Shown: positions 9,710-19,352, counted from the first letter of the stretch. The stretch: DNA of 64,000 bases from an uncultured Aliivibrio sp. (GCF_946479765.1 NZ_CAMLHO010000002.1:62001-126000), one strand, 5' to 3'. Numbers and translations are program-made. The notes: generated by a model from the sequence alone, not told the origin.

Positions 9710-10831
9710 TTAAATAATGATCAATTGACCTTCAATCGCACCCGCTTGTTTCAATGCCTGAAGAATTGCCATTAAATCTGATGGGGCAGCGCCAACTTCA
9801 TTCACCGCTCGAACCAAATCATCTAACGTTAAACCCGGTTCAAACTTAAACATTTTACCTTGCTCTTCAGTTACTTCAATATCAGAGTCTGGTGTTACAA
9901 CCGTTTGACCATCACTAAATGGACCCGGCTGACTCACTTGTAAATTTTCTTTAATCGCAACCGTCATGCCACCGTGAGTCACTGCTGCTGCTTTCAATTT
10001 CACGTGTTTACCAACAACAATAGTGCCGGTACGAGAGTTAACAATGATTTTTGCAGAACCATCTGCTGGGTCAAAATCGACATTCTCTACTGCTGATAAG
10101 AAAGCGACACGCTGGCTAATATCGCGCGGCGCACGAACTCGAACTGACGTAGCATCGATTGCAGAGGCCATGTTTGGACCTAAGAAATTGTTTACCGCAT
10201 CAGCCATACGCTGAGAAGTAGTAAAATCAGACTCGAATAAGTTAAAAGTAATAAAATCACCACGACCAAATGGCGACGGTATTTCACGTTCAACCATTGC
10301 GCCACCTGAGATACGCCCAACAACAGGATTATTACCGACTAATTTTGAACCATCAGCCCCTTCTGCACTAAAACCACTTACTATTAAATTACCTTGTGCA
10401 ATGGCGTAAGTTTTGCCATCCAAACCTTTTAGAAATGTTTGTAATAACGTACCACCACGTAAGCTTTTTGCAGAGCCTACCGATGAAATAGTCACATCAA
10501 CCATTTGGCCTTGCTTTGAGAAGGCAGGTAATGTCGCGGTTACCATTACCGCAGCTACATTTTTAGTTTTTGGTTTTGTACCTGGTGGTAACTGAATACC
10601 AAAATTTTGCAACATGGCATTAAAGCTTTGATCGGTAAATGGCGTCGATTCCCCTGTTCCCGGTAAACCAGAAACTAGGCCATAACCGATTAATTGGTTA
10701 CTACGAACTCCTGCAACTTCTGCTACGTCTTTAATACGTGCAGCTTGTGCTGTGGAGATACTTAGGCATAACCAAGTAAATATTAAGGTAACTAGGTTTT
10801 TATTCACGTCAAAACTCCAACGATTCATCAT
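9710..10831 (-). CDS. flgI: flagellar P-ring protein FlgI
   Basis: Periplasmic P-ring subunit that surrounds the rod in the peptidoglycan layer. The 373 residues have an N-terminal signal peptide (hydrophobic 13-25, probable cleavage after STAQA) and the mature start [30 protein letters not shown], a FlgI hallmark. The end ([35 protein letters not shown]) is also typical. It starts 2 bases after flgH, so the two are translationally close, and it ends the flgFGHI unit at a terminator. Confidence 0.97.
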   Translation of the reverse strand: MMNRWSFDVNKNLVTLIFTWLCLSISTAQAARIKDVAEVAGVRSNQLIGYGLVSGLPGTGESTPFTDQSFNAMLQNFGIQLPPGTKPKTKNVAAVMVTATLPAFSKQGQMVDVTISSVGSAKSLRGGTLLQTFLKGLDGKTYAIAQGNLIVSGFSAEGADGSKLVGNNPVVGRISGGAMVEREIPSPFGRGDFITFNLFESDFTTSQRMADAVNNFLGPNMASAIDATSVRVRAPRDISQRVAFLSAVENVDFDPADGSAKIIVNSRTGTIVVGKHVKLKAAAVTHGGMTVAIKENLQVSQPGPFSDGQTVVTPDSDIEVTEEQGKMFKFEPGLTLDDLVRAVNEVGAAPSDLMAILQALKQAGAIEGQLIII

Positions 10832-10833
10832 TA

Positions 10834-11625
10834 TTATAGTGCGACATTAAAGAATCGTGCCAAGAATCCTGGTTCTTGCATATCTTGTTGATCACCCGTG
10901 CCTGAATATTGAATTCGCGCATTTGAAATACGAGTCGAGGCAATGGTGTTATCAAACGCAATGTCTTCCGGGCGGATAGTACCACTTAAACGGATGTATT
11001 CATCACCCGTGTTTAGTGTTAGCCACTTCTCACCACGGATCAATAAATTTCCATTTGATAGCACTTCAATCACTTCAACCGTAATTGAACCACTCAAGCT
11101 GTTACTTTGGTTGGCTGATGTATTTCCTGTAAAGTTATTATCATTCGCTAACTCATAAGAAAAATTGTATTGACCACCCATTTCCAATTCTTGGCCACCT
11201 ACTTGTAGGGGATCCATGCTTGACGCGTTTGATTTTGATAATTCCGCATCGGCACTTTTTGCCGCTTTGGTATTTTCAGCTAGCGTTACCGTCACAATAT
11301 CACCTAAGCCACGAGGTTTGGTGTCATCGTACATATCTTGCGCATGGTCAATATTAAATAATGAACCTGTTGCCGCGGCATAATGCTCTGGCTTTTCTTT
11401 CGGATGAATAGGCGCCCAAGCTGGATCGCCTGAAATTGGATCATCACGACCACGAAGGGTATCGATAATCCCACCACTTTCTTCTTTTGCTTTGTCACCT
11501 TCCACGGCATCAACATTCGTTGTAGCAGAAGTCACTTCACTATCTTGTAAGTTCGGGTTTTGAACTAATAATGATTCACACCCAGTTAAGGCTGTTAGCA
11601 TTAATAAACAAAGAAGACGTTTCAT
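10834..11625 (-). CDS. flgH: flagellar L-ring lipoprotein FlgH
   Basis: Outer-membrane L-ring subunit. With the ATG at 11625 ([20 protein letters not shown]) it has a signal peptide ending in a lipobox (LTGC) that would be lipidated at Cys 16; 263 residues. Other FlgH features are [16 protein letters not shown], the glycine-rich middle, and the end [15 protein letters not shown]. It begins 12 bases past flgG. A longer frame using a TTG start at 11637 is unlikely because it would hide the signal peptide. Confidence 0.96.
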   Translation of the reverse strand: MKRLLCLLMLTALTGCESLLVQNPNLQDSEVTSATTNVDAVEGDKAKEESGGIIDTLRGRDDPISGDPAWAPIHPKEKPEHYAAATGSLFNIDHAQDMYDDTKPRGLGDIVTVTLAENTKAAKSADAELSKSNASSMDPLQVGGQELEMGGQYNFSYELANDNNFTGNTSANQSNSLSGSITVEVIEVLSNGNLLIRGEKWLTLNTGDEYIRLSGTIRPEDIAFDNTIASTRISNARIQYSGTGDQQDMQEPGFLARFFNVAL

Positions 11626-11637
11626 CCTAATCACCAA

Positions 11638-12426
11638 TTACAGTTGTTGGTTAATAAAGCTTGCCATCTTATCAACAGCAGAGATTACTTTAGAGTTCAT
11701 TTCATAAACACGTTGTGCTTCAATCATATTTACCAACTCTTCAGTTACGTTTACGTTTGATGCTTCAAGCATTGATTGACGAATTGAACCTAATCCTTCT
11801 AAACCTGGAGTACCTTCTTGTGGATCACCACTTGCACCCGTTGGTAAATAAAGGTTTTGACCAACTGGCTCTAAACCACCTGGGTTAATGAAATCAACTG
11901 TCGTAATTTGACCAATCACTTGGTTATCTTGTTGTCCACGTAGACGAACTGATACTTCACCATCAGTACCAACAGTAACGTTGATTGCATCTTCAGGCAC
12001 AATAATTTCAGGCTCTAGACGGTAACCAGCACCCGTCGTTACAATTGCACCTTCATCATTTAACGTAAATTGACCGTTACGAGAGTAACCAATATTACCA
12101 TCTGGCATCGTTACTTGGAAAAAACCTTTACCTTCGATCATCATATCCATGCCGTTCGATGTGGTTTGTGCGTTACCGTTAGTAAATACTTTTTGTGTTG
12201 CTACAACTTTAGAACCAGAACCTAGCATTAAACCAGTTGGTAACTCGGTATTTTGAGTAGATTGAGCACCGGCTTGGTTTACGTTTTGGTAAAACAGATC
12301 TTCAAATACGGCGCGGCTCTTTTTAAAACCAACCGTTGAGGCATTCGCCAAGTTGTTTGAAATAGTTGCAATATTCGTTTGCTGTGCATCTAAGCCTGTT
12401 TTACTTACCCATAATGCTGGATTCAT
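11638..12426 (-). CDS. flgG: flagellar distal rod protein FlgG
   Basis: Distal rod subunit, 262 residues, the expected length. N terminus MNPALWVSKTGLDAQQTNIATISNNLANASTVGFKKS and C terminus LVNMIEAQRVYEMNSKVISAVDKMASFINQQL are the conserved coiled-coil ends of rod/hook proteins. It is separated from flgF by 54 bases with no promoter seen. Confidence 0.97.
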   Translation of the reverse strand: MNPALWVSKTGLDAQQTNIATISNNLANASTVGFKKSRAVFEDLFYQNVNQAGAQSTQNTELPTGLMLGSGSKVVATQKVFTNGNAQTTSNGMDMMIEGKGFFQVTMPDGNIGYSRNGQFTLNDEGAIVTTGAGYRLEPEIIVPEDAINVTVGTDGEVSVRLRGQQDNQVIGQITTVDFINPGGLEPVGQNLYLPTGASGDPQEGTPGLEGLGSIRQSMLEASNVNVTEELVNMIEAQRVYEMNSKVISAVDKMASFINQQL

Positions 12427-12480
12427 TTTGTATTCCTCTAAATTCTTTAATGTATTAAGTTAATCAAGTTAATTGTTTAA

Positions 12481-13230
12481 TTAACCCATACGTAATAATG
12501 AGTCTGAAGCTTTATCCATCTCTTCAGCGGTACTCATCATCTTGACTTGCATTTCAAACTGACGCTGCAAGTCAATTAAATTGGTCATTTCACCTACGGC
12601 ATTTACATTACTGCCTTCTAATGCACCTTTAAGTACGGTAACTCCCGCATCGGCTTGAAATGCATTATTAGGATTTTTTGAACGGAACAAGCCATTCGTA
12701 TCTTTAAATAAATCGCGATTATCGGTACGAACTAATTTAATGCGGCCAACTTCAGCCATCGCCTCTGCTGGTGCACCTTGCTCAAGAACAGAGATAGTGC
12801 CATCCTTTGCGATTTGAATTTTTGAAATTGGAAGTGGTAAGGTAATTGGCGCATCATTATCACCTAACACTAAGTGACCACTGCCATTCATTAATAAACC
12901 TGTTTCATCAATTTTTAGATTACCGGCACGAGTTAAGCCTTCAGTACCTGTGTTATCCATAACAGAGATCCAACCATCACCTTCGATAGTTAAATCTAAA
13001 TCACGACCCGTGGTAATCACTGAGCCTTGAGAAAAGCTGCTGCCTGGACGCTCAGTCATACTAAATACACGAGTAGGCAAACCCTCACCATACGCTTGCA
13101 TTGAACGCGCTTGCTCTAAATCGGCACGAAAACCAGTTGTGCTTACGTTAGCAAGGTTGTTTGAACTAATCTGCATAGCTTGCATGTTTTGCTTTGCGCC
13201 ACTCATGGCTAAAAATAATGCGCGGTCCAT
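12481..13230 (-). CDS. flgF: flagellar proximal rod protein FlgF
   Basis: Rod subunit, 249 residues from the ATG at 13230 (MDRALFLAMSGAKQNMQAMQISSNNLANVSTTGF). GGAG lies upstream at normal spacing; a TTG four codons earlier is less likely. The C terminus GEMTNLIDLQRQFEMQVKMMSTAEEMDKASDSLLRMG is typical. It is the first gene of a unit driven by a perfect sigma54 promoter (13264-13279), after the flgE terminator. Confidence 0.96.
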   Translation of the reverse strand: MDRALFLAMSGAKQNMQAMQISSNNLANVSTTGFRADLEQARSMQAYGEGLPTRVFSMTERPGSSFSQGSVITTGRDLDLTIEGDGWISVMDNTGTEGLTRAGNLKIDETGLLMNGSGHLVLGDNDAPITLPLPISKIQIAKDGTISVLEQGAPAEAMAEVGRIKLVRTDNRDLFKDTNGLFRSKNPNNAFQADAGVTVLKGALEGSNVNAVGEMTNLIDLQRQFEMQVKMMSTAEEMDKASDSLLRMG

Positions 13231-13263
13231 AATGAACTCCAATAATCTATCTGAAGTTACAAT

Positions 13264-13279
13264 AGCAACGAGCGTGCCA
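13264..13279 (-). promoter_or_regulatory. sigma54 promoter of flgFGHI
   Basis: TGGCACGCTCGTTGCT on the minus strand is a full match to the -24/-12 consensus. The predicted start is about 20 bases upstream of flgF. Confidence 0.92.
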
Positions 13280-13381
13280 ACTTTTATTTTGCTTATTTAT
13301 CAATTAATTACAATATCAGGTATGGGTTTTTCATTGTGAAGAGGAAATATATTTCAAAGAGAGGCAAGCGAACTGGGTAAG

Positions 13382-13409
13382 AAATTGCCGTTACTATTAA
13401 CGGCAATTT
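13382..13409 (-). terminator. hairpin terminator after flgE
   Basis: A 12-bp perfect stem, AAATTGCCGTTA / TAACGGCAATTT, with a 4-base loop lies 23 bases past the flgE stop. The following T-run is short, so termination may be partial. Confidence 0.75.
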
Positions 13410-13431
13410 AATAAAGAGGTTATCGTTTAGA

Positions 13432-14730
13432 TTAACGAATTTGTAGAATATTTTGTTGCAGTTGGTTATGCACGTCCAGTGAACGCGAGTTCGCTTGGAA
13501 GTTACGCTGTGCAGAAATCAAATCAACCAGCTCTTGAGTCATATCTACGTTAGATTGCTCAAGCGTACCACTTTTAATATCACCAAATGAACCTTGGTTT
13601 GCTTCGCCCCAAACAACGCCACCTGATGATTGCGTTGTTGACCATTGCGTTCCGCCGTTTTGAGCTAGACCTTGCTGATTCGTTACTCGACCCATAGCAA
13701 CACGGCCAAGTGTTACGTCTTTACCATTTGAATATGAACCAATGATATTACCTTTGGCATCAATATCTACTTTTGCTAGGTAACCAGTTGTTGCGCCATC
13801 TTCACTGAAACGACGCATTTCAAATGGTGCTGAAAATTGTGTCGGTTCATCAAAATTGATCACTAATGATTGTGTTGGATCTGAACCATTTAGGTCCATT
13901 CCATTTTCACCAAACGTTGTCGTTTGAATAGGCACGCCACCATTAATACTTTGTGGTGTACCATCATTATTAAATACTACTGAATGGCCAGCATGTCCTG
14001 TCGCATTAACAGTATCGCCACCATTGATATTAATTGCTTTTTCACCCGTAGCATCAGTTGCAGAATAAAATACATTCCAACGGTTTGGCTGAGCTGCATC
14101 TTTAACATAATACGAGGTTAACTTATATGATTGACCTAGCGAATCATAAATCGTTGATGACGTTGATTTATTATACGTATCTGGATCATTCATATCAAAT
14201 AAGGCCACATCTTTTGATGGTGCACCTGATGGTAAGTTCATACCAATTTCAATATTATCACTGCGTTTAGGTGTACCAAACTGATCTGGAATGCTCAGTG
14301 GCTTTGCTTCATAAGATGAAACTGCTCCACTTTCTTCATCGACATTATAACCAAGTAGAAACTCATCATTTGAGTTCGTAATAAAGTTATCTTTATCTAA
14401 ATGAAACGCACCATTACGAGTTAATTCATTTGTACCTGGTTGCATGCGATCTTTTGCTACTGCAAAAAAACCTTGACCAGAAATACGTAAATCCATTGGG
14501 TTATTAGTATAAACACTAGAACCTTCGTGGAATTGCTGAGCGATTTTAGTTGTCTGCGCACCACCACCTGTTGTAGTTTTTGCATTTGAAAACAACGATG
14601 TTGAATATACATCACCAAATTCTGCACGAGACTCTTTAAAACCAAACGTATTGGCATTGGCAAGGTTATTTGATGTTGCGTTTAGATCTTTTTGAGCAGC
14701 GGCTAGACCACTTAATGCTACGTATGACAT
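13432..14730 (-). CDS. flgE: flagellar hook protein FlgE
   Basis: Hook subunit, 432 residues. N terminus MSYVALSGLAAAQKDLNATSNNLANANTFGFKESRAEFGDVYS and C terminus MTQELVDLISAQRNFQANSRSLDVHNQLQQNILQIR are diagnostic; the central part forms the hook surface domains. It follows flgD after a 165-base gap that contains a 10-bp stem hairpin (14857-14884), and ends at the 13382-13409 hairpin. Last gene of flgBCDE. Confidence 0.97.
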   Translation of the reverse strand: MSYVALSGLAAAQKDLNATSNNLANANTFGFKESRAEFGDVYSTSLFSNAKTTTGGGAQTTKIAQQFHEGSSVYTNNPMDLRISGQGFFAVAKDRMQPGTNELTRNGAFHLDKDNFITNSNDEFLLGYNVDEESGAVSSYEAKPLSIPDQFGTPKRSDNIEIGMNLPSGAPSKDVALFDMNDPDTYNKSTSSTIYDSLGQSYKLTSYYVKDAAQPNRWNVFYSATDATGEKAININGGDTVNATGHAGHSVVFNNDGTPQSINGGVPIQTTTFGENGMDLNGSDPTQSLVINFDEPTQFSAPFEMRRFSEDGATTGYLAKVDIDAKGNIIGSYSNGKDVTLGRVAMGRVTNQQGLAQNGGTQWSTTQSSGGVVWGEANQGSFGDIKSGTLEQSNVDMTQELVDLISAQRNFQANSRSLDVHNQLQQNILQIR

Positions 14731-14856
14731 TTTATATCTCCTATCTAGCTACGCTGATTTTTCCAATTCCATTAACGATCACGGTCAATTGGGAATGCTA
14801 AAGGAATTGGCATAGCTCTAATTATATGAATAATATGATTATGTAAATTAGAGGTA

Positions 14857-14884
14857 TTCAGGCAGCAACAATGGCTGCACTGAA
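14857..14884 (-). promoter_or_regulatory. hairpin between flgD and flgE
   Basis: The stem TTCAG-GCAGC / GCTGC-CTGAA, with one bulged A and a 7-base loop, lies in the flgD-flgE spacer. No T-run follows on the minus strand, so I read it as an mRNA processing or stability element rather than a terminator. Confidence 0.45.
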
Positions 14885-14895
14885 TATTCATCTTT

Positions 14896-15606
14896 TTACG
14901 CCTTACCGACTTCTAGCACTTCTGCCAATTTCATCGGTGAGGTAAATCCAGCAAGATTTAGTAAAACATTGCCATCGCCTTTGCCTAGAAGAACACTGTT
15001 GACGTTAGCGTACGTTGATACACCAAATTCTTGATTTTCTCCATCAAGCACACCCGCCGCTTTTATACTGTAGCGACCAGCAGGCATTGCATTGCCTTTA
15101 TCATCTTTGCCGTCCCACTCAACGCGAGAGTCCCCAGCAGGTTTAGCGCCCACATCTAAAGTACGAATTAATTGGCCTTGTTCATTTTCAACACGAACCA
15201 TTAGGTTATTAATTGCTTGTGGCAACTTAACCATTGCCGCCATACTCTTATCAGCTTCTTTTAAACCTTTAGCACCAGGTACTAACACATCACGACCAAC
15301 AAGCGAAGACGCTTGTAAAGCTTGGTTAGATGTCATTGATGAATTCAAGCTATCAAACTGTGTATTCATCTTACCAATACCATCAACGGTTGCAAATGAT
15401 GCCATTTGCGCAATCATTTGATCGTTCTCAACCGGCTTAAACGGGTCTTGTTGAGACAACTGTTTGGTTAATAATGAAAGGAAGTCTTCTTGCTTCAGTT
15501 CATTTTTACCACCAGTGGTCTTTTCAGGCTTGTTTGCCTCTTGAAGACTCTTAAGCTGGTCGATGTAGGACAAGCCGTTTTGACCAACATTATTGATTCC
15601 AGTCAT
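14896..15606 (-). CDS. flgD: flagellar hook-capping scaffold FlgD
   Basis: Hook assembly cap. The 236 residues carry the conserved FlgD N-terminal motif (LKQEDFLSLLTKQLSQQDPFKPVENDQMIAQMASFATVDGI) and a C-terminal FlgD Ig/tudor-like domain with VEWDGKDDKGNAMPAGRYSIKAAG. It lies 15 bases after flgC. Confidence 0.97.
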   Translation of the reverse strand: MTGINNVGQNGLSYIDQLKSLQEANKPEKTTGGKNELKQEDFLSLLTKQLSQQDPFKPVENDQMIAQMASFATVDGIGKMNTQFDSLNSSMTSNQALQASSLVGRDVLVPGAKGLKEADKSMAAMVKLPQAINNLMVRVENEQGQLIRTLDVGAKPAGDSRVEWDGKDDKGNAMPAGRYSIKAAGVLDGENQEFGVSTYANVNSVLLGKGDGNVLLNLAGFTSPMKLAEVLEVGKA

Positions 15607-15621
15607 AGCTACCTCCTATCC

Positions 15622-16038
15622 TTATTGACCCATTCGCAGAGTACTCTGCAACATTTGTTTACTTGCATCTGCCACTTGAACATTCGTTTGGTATGAACGA
15701 GAAGCAGAAATCATATTTGCCATTTCTTCCATCACATTAACATTTGGCTTAAAAATATAGCCATCGTCGTTTGCCATAGGGTGGTCTGGGTTATATTCCG
15801 CACGCAGAGGCTTTTGGCTTTCAACAATACCAAGAACTTTTACAGGAACTGTATGATCTTGTTTGTATTTCGCTTTACTCAATTCCGCACCAAAAACAGC
15901 TTGGCGAGCTTTATACGTTTCAGCAGCAGAGCTACTCACGCTATCAGCATTTGCCATATTACTTGAAGTGGTGTTAAGACGAACTGACTCTGCACTCATC
16001 GCAGAACCTGTAACGTTAAAAACATTAAATAAGCTCAT
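15622..16038 (-). CDS. flgC: flagellar rod protein FlgC
   Basis: Proximal rod subunit of 138 residues. N terminus MSLFNVFNVTGSAMSAESVRLNTTSSNMANADSV and C terminus PNVNVMEEMANMISASRSYQTNVQVADASKQMLQSTLRMGQ are family hallmarks. It is 2 bases from flgB. Confidence 0.97.
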   Translation of the reverse strand: MSLFNVFNVTGSAMSAESVRLNTTSSNMANADSVSSSAAETYKARQAVFGAELSKAKYKQDHTVPVKVLGIVESQKPLRAEYNPDHPMANDDGYIFKPNVNVMEEMANMISASRSYQTNVQVADASKQMLQSTLRMGQ

Positions 16039-16040
16039 CT

Positions 16041-16436
16041 CTATTCCCCTTTAATTGCTTTGGTTAGGTTCTTGAATTTGCTACCTAAAAACTCTAATGA
16101 TGCTTGATGACGAAGTTGGTTTTGCATAAATAAATTACGTTCCAAATCCACATCTACCGTGTTGCCATCCCCTGTATCAGGTTGAGTTGGAACGCGGTAT
16201 TGAATTTCCCCTGCCACTCGTGTTGAGGCATTGATGTGCCGACCATCTGTACGATTAAGACCCATACTTGCCTTAGATGCTGCCGACTGCAATGCTTTTT
16301 GAAAATCCATTCCTTTTGCTTTATAGCCTGGTGTATTTGCCTGCGCGATGTTTGTCGCTAACATTTCAGCACGCTCTGAACGAACGCCAACTGTATGCTG
16401 GTGAATACCTAATGCGTTATCAAAAGAAATTGCCAT
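16041..16436 (-). CDS. flgB: flagellar rod protein FlgB
   Basis: Proximal rod subunit, 131 residues (MAISFDNALGIHQHTVGVRSERAEMLATNIAQANTPGYKAKGMDF; C-terminal LERNLFMQNQLRHQASLEFLGSKFKNLTKAIKGE). First gene of the rod/hook operon, preceded by two tandem sigma54 elements at 16484-16499 and 16547-16562. Confidence 0.97.
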   Translation of the reverse strand: MAISFDNALGIHQHTVGVRSERAEMLATNIAQANTPGYKAKGMDFQKALQSAASKASMGLNRTDGRHINASTRVAGEIQYRVPTQPDTGDGNTVDVDLERNLFMQNQLRHQASLEFLGSKFKNLTKAIKGE

Positions 16437-16483
16437 TTCAAACCCTCCACAAGAACTGACTAGCAGTATATATATTTATATAA

Positions 16484-16499
16484 AGCAACCTCTATGCCA
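16484..16499 (-). promoter_or_regulatory. proximal sigma54 promoter of flgB
   Basis: Minus-strand TGGCATAGAGGTTGCT matches the consensus with one change and exact spacing. It has the same AAAAGT flank as the flgF and flgK promoters. The predicted start is about 37 bases upstream of flgB. Confidence 0.8.
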
Positions 16500-16546
16500 A
16501 CTTTTCAATTTACAGACGAGATTGACAATACTACTGCATAATTTTT

Positions 16547-16562
16547 AGCAATTTCTATGCCG
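16547..16562 (-). promoter_or_regulatory. distal sigma54-like element upstream of flgB
   Basis: Minus-strand CGGCATAGAAATTGCT keeps the invariant GG and GC and the spacing. It lies 63 bases upstream of the proximal element and shares the CATAGA core with it. It may be a second promoter or a duplicated non-productive site. Confidence 0.5.
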
Positions 16563-16580
16563 ACTCTAAATAACAGGCAC

Positions 16581-16608
16581 AAAAAAAGCGACCTAAGCCG
16601 CTTTTTGT
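16581..16608 (-). terminator. terminator of cheR
   Basis: The minus-strand stem AAAAAGCG / CGCTTTTT with a short loop is followed by a T-run. It lies 22 bases past the cheR stop, between cheR and the flgB promoters. Confidence 0.85.
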
Positions 16609-16629
16609 TCGTTAAATAATCAAATGTAA

Positions 16630-17457
16630 TTATTTTAACTTATAAATGATCCCTGGATTACAACGAACCATCTCAAATTTATCAGTTAAACCTGTTAATG
16701 ACTCAGAAGCACCAAGCAATAAGTATCCGCCAGGGTTAAGACTTGCCGCCATCTGGTTTAATACTTTTGCTTTCATCTCTGGTGCGAAATAAATAAGTAC
16801 ATTACGGCAAAAAATAATATCAAACTTGCCTAACAAGCTATAGCTGTCCATTAGGTTTTGTGGCCTAAAGTTAACCATACCTTTAATTTTATCGTTAATT
16901 TTCATCTTAGTATCACCCGCGTCTTCAAAAAATGCACGACGACGTTCAGGCGATAATCCACGGCTTAATGCTAGGTTGTCATAAATACCCGCTTTACAGG
17001 TTTCTAACATTGATGGTGAAATATCAGTTGCAGTAATACTGATGTTTGGAAGAAAACCCGGTTTACGAGCTTGGATCTCAGAAATAATCATCCCCATTGA
17101 ATACGCTTCTTGGCCTGACGAACTTGCCGCTGACCAAATTTTCAATGGGCGACGGTTTGCCGCTAATTCTGGCAGTAATTTCTCAGACAATACTGTAAAT
17201 GGGTAGCCGTCTCTAAACCATAAGGTTTCATTGGTTGTCATTGCATCAACAGCAGCAACACGTAATTCACGATTACGACCAGAAATCACTTGTTTTAATA
17301 GATCTGACAATGAAGCTAATGAAAACTTAGCAACTAAAGGACTTAATCGACTTCTTACTAAATATTGCTTACTGTCACCAAGGACAATGCCACATTGAGA
17401 TTCAAGAAAACGGCTAAAGTCACGATACTCTTGTTCGTTGATAGTTATAGTTGTCAT
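16630..17457 (-). CDS. cheR: chemotaxis protein methyltransferase CheR
   Basis: Methylates glutamates on chemoreceptors using S-adenosylmethionine, in the cytoplasm at receptor arrays. From the ATG at 17457 (MTTITINEQEYRDFSRFLESQCGIVLGDSKQYLVRSRL) it is 275 residues, the family length. The N-terminal helical domain is about 1-75. The methyltransferase domain follows, with the SAM loop LKIWSAASSSGQEAYSMGM and the FDIIFCRNVLIYF motif. It lies downstream of cheV, as in other Vibrio flagellar clusters. Confidence 0.96.
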   Translation of the reverse strand: MTTITINEQEYRDFSRFLESQCGIVLGDSKQYLVRSRLSPLVAKFSLASLSDLLKQVISGRNRELRVAAVDAMTTNETLWFRDGYPFTVLSEKLLPELAANRRPLKIWSAASSSGQEAYSMGMIISEIQARKPGFLPNISITATDISPSMLETCKAGIYDNLALSRGLSPERRRAFFEDAGDTKMKINDKIKGMVNFRPQNLMDSYSLLGKFDIIFCRNVLIYFAPEMKAKVLNQMAASLNPGGYLLLGASESLTGLTDKFEMVRCNPGIIYKLK

Positions 17458-17545
17458 TAACGCTTTTACTTCCAAATAAAGATGAATTGCCATGCTTAAT
17501 TCTTAACATGACAATAGGATTTACTAATAAGTACAGAAACAGAGA

Positions 17546-18466
17546 TTATTTTTCAACGGCTCTTTTTACTGCTGCACCCAGTTCGTCTGGATTAAATTTT
17601 GCGATAAATTGGTTTGCACCTACACGCTCAACCATGGCTTGGTTAAATACGCCACTTAATGATGTATGTAAAATAACGTGAAGATCTTTTAGTGCTGGTT
17701 CACGACGAATTTCTGCCGTTAGTGTGTAACCATCCATTTCTGGCATTTCAACATCTGAAATAACTAAACCAATTTGCTCATATACACTACCTGCATTCGC
17801 CATTTCAACTAGTTTATTCAACGCTTCTTTACCATCTTTAACCATAATGGTTTCAAAACCAATAGATTGAACGGCACGCTGCACTTGTTTTCGAGCAACA
17901 CTTGAATCATCAGCGATTAATACTTTTCGAACCACTTCAGGGCTGATCTGCGCCATTTCTTCAACCAACTCTTCGTTCATGGTTTCATCAATAGGTGCGA
18001 TTTCAGATAAGATCTTTTCTACATCTAAGATTTCAACTAATTCATCATCAATGTTTGTTACAGCAGTTAAGTAGTTTGCTCGTCCTGTGCCTTGCGGTGG
18101 TGGTAGAATAGCTTCCCAATGCATGTTTACAATGCGCTCAACCGATTTAACTAAAAAGCCCTGTATGGTACGGTTAAACTCAGAAATAATAATAAAACAT
18201 TTATCAATTTCAGTAGTTGGACGACCACCTGTAGCAAGGCTTAAATCAATCACTGAAATAGTTTGCCCACGAATATGAGCAATCCCTTTCACTAGCGGAT
18301 TTAAATTAGGCATTGAAGTCAACTTCGGACACTGTAATACTTCTTTTACTTTAAAAACGTTAATACCATAACGTTGACGCCCCATAAGGCGAAAAGTAAG
18401 TAGTTCTAAACGGTTTTGTCCAACAAGTTGTGTGCGCTGATTCACCGAATCCAGTATACCTGTCAT
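17546..18466 (-). CDS. cheV: chemotaxis coupling protein CheV
   Basis: CheW-like coupling domain (about 20-155: LELLTFRLMGRQRYGINVFKVKEVLQCP) fused to a response-regulator receiver domain (about 170-306) with acidic pocket IADDSS, the phosphoacceptor Asp in VISDVEMPEMDG, and the Lys in FIAKFNPDEL. It links receptors to CheA and can be phosphorylated for adaptation. I choose ATG 18466 (MTGILDSVNQR, GGAGT upstream) over 18478. It is divergent from flgA with only about 50 bases between them. Confidence 0.95.
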   Translation of the reverse strand: MTGILDSVNQRTQLVGQNRLELLTFRLMGRQRYGINVFKVKEVLQCPKLTSMPNLNPLVKGIAHIRGQTISVIDLSLATGGRPTTEIDKCFIIISEFNRTIQGFLVKSVERIVNMHWEAILPPPQGTGRANYLTAVTNIDDELVEILDVEKILSEIAPIDETMNEELVEEMAQISPEVVRKVLIADDSSVARKQVQRAVQSIGFETIMVKDGKEALNKLVEMANAGSVYEQIGLVISDVEMPEMDGYTLTAEIRREPALKDLHVILHTSLSGVFNQAMVERVGANQFIAKFNPDELGAAVKRAVEK

Positions 18467-18518
18467 ATATGACTCCATCTTGTGCCATTATTAATTACCG
18501 TGAGCCTAACATAAACCC

Positions 18519-19286
18519 ATGAAGAACACGACATACCATATGGCATTTTATAAAAAAAACATGATGATAATAAAAATACGTGACAACAATATCACTTTTT
18601 ATCGACTTATAGGCCTTATCGGCATATTTATAAGTTTCTTTAGCTTGAGTGCTCATGCTGCCACAGATGTACAACTAAAGGAAATTAAACAGGCAGCAGA
18701 AACCTTTATTGAAGCAAAAATAGATACACCTAAAAACGGCACATTACAAATAGAAGCAGCACGTATAGACAACCGTATCCATGCTACCGATTGTCCAACA
18801 CCACTCAGTGCCTCCCTACCAGGAAAACTCAATGCCAGTGGCAATACCTCAGTCCTTGTTGAATGTGTACCAGACAACTGGAAAGTCTATGTTCCTGTTA
18901 AATCAGAATTAATGATGCCTTTAGTCACTGCGGTAACCTCTTTATCAAGAGGACGTATGATATTAACTCAAGATTTAGCCTTAACACTGGTTAACAGCCG
19001 GGTCTATCGCCGCGGTGGCTATGTTAATATAAACGATCTAATTGGTTCTCGCATTAAACGTAGTGTAAGAGCTGGTGAAATTATCGAAAAAAATGACATC
19101 TGTATGGTGTGTCGTAATGACAGTGTTATAATTAAAGCTGTCAAAGGAGAATTAAGCATCCTCACTAAAGGTACGGCATTAGGAGATGGAGCCCTTGGCG
19201 ATAAAGTAAATGTGAAAAATGATAAATCAAAACGCATTGTGAGTGGCACCGTTACCGCGGTGGGTGAAATTAGTGTTCGCTTCTAA
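18519..19286 (+). CDS. flgA: flagellar P-ring assembly chaperone FlgA
   Basis: Periplasmic chaperone for P-ring assembly. A signal peptide is present (hydrophobic IGLIGIFISFFSLSAHA, cleavage before ATDVQL) and the C-terminal SAF domain carries typical motifs (GRMILTQDLALTLVNSRVYRRGGYVN; AGEIIEKNDI; LGDKVNVKNDKSKRIVSGTVTAVGEISV). The start is uncertain: three ATGs (18519, 18540, 18561) precede the signal peptide and none has a clear ribosome site. 255 residues from the first. Confidence 0.93.
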   Translation: MKNTTYHMAFYKKNMMIIKIRDNNITFYRLIGLIGIFISFFSLSAHAATDVQLKEIKQAAETFIEAKIDTPKNGTLQIEAARIDNRIHATDCPTPLSASLPGKLNASGNTSVLVECVPDNWKVYVPVKSELMMPLVTAVTSLSRGRMILTQDLALTLVNSRVYRRGGYVNINDLIGSRIKRSVRAGEIIEKNDICMVCRNDSVIIKAVKGELSILTKGTALGDGALGDKVNVKNDKSKRIVSGTVTAVGEISVRF

Positions 19287-19325
19287 TACAAGTGTTAACA
19301 ATAATGAAGTAATCAGATATTTTTC

Positions 19326-19352
19326 TAAACTTTCCTCACTCAGTGCCGATAT
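19326..19352 (+). promoter_or_regulatory. sigma28 promoter (distal) of flgM
   Basis: TAAA, a 15-base spacer, then GCCGATAT. This matches the TAAA-N15-GCCGATAA flagellar consensus with one change. It lies 150 bases upstream of flgM. Confidence 0.7.
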
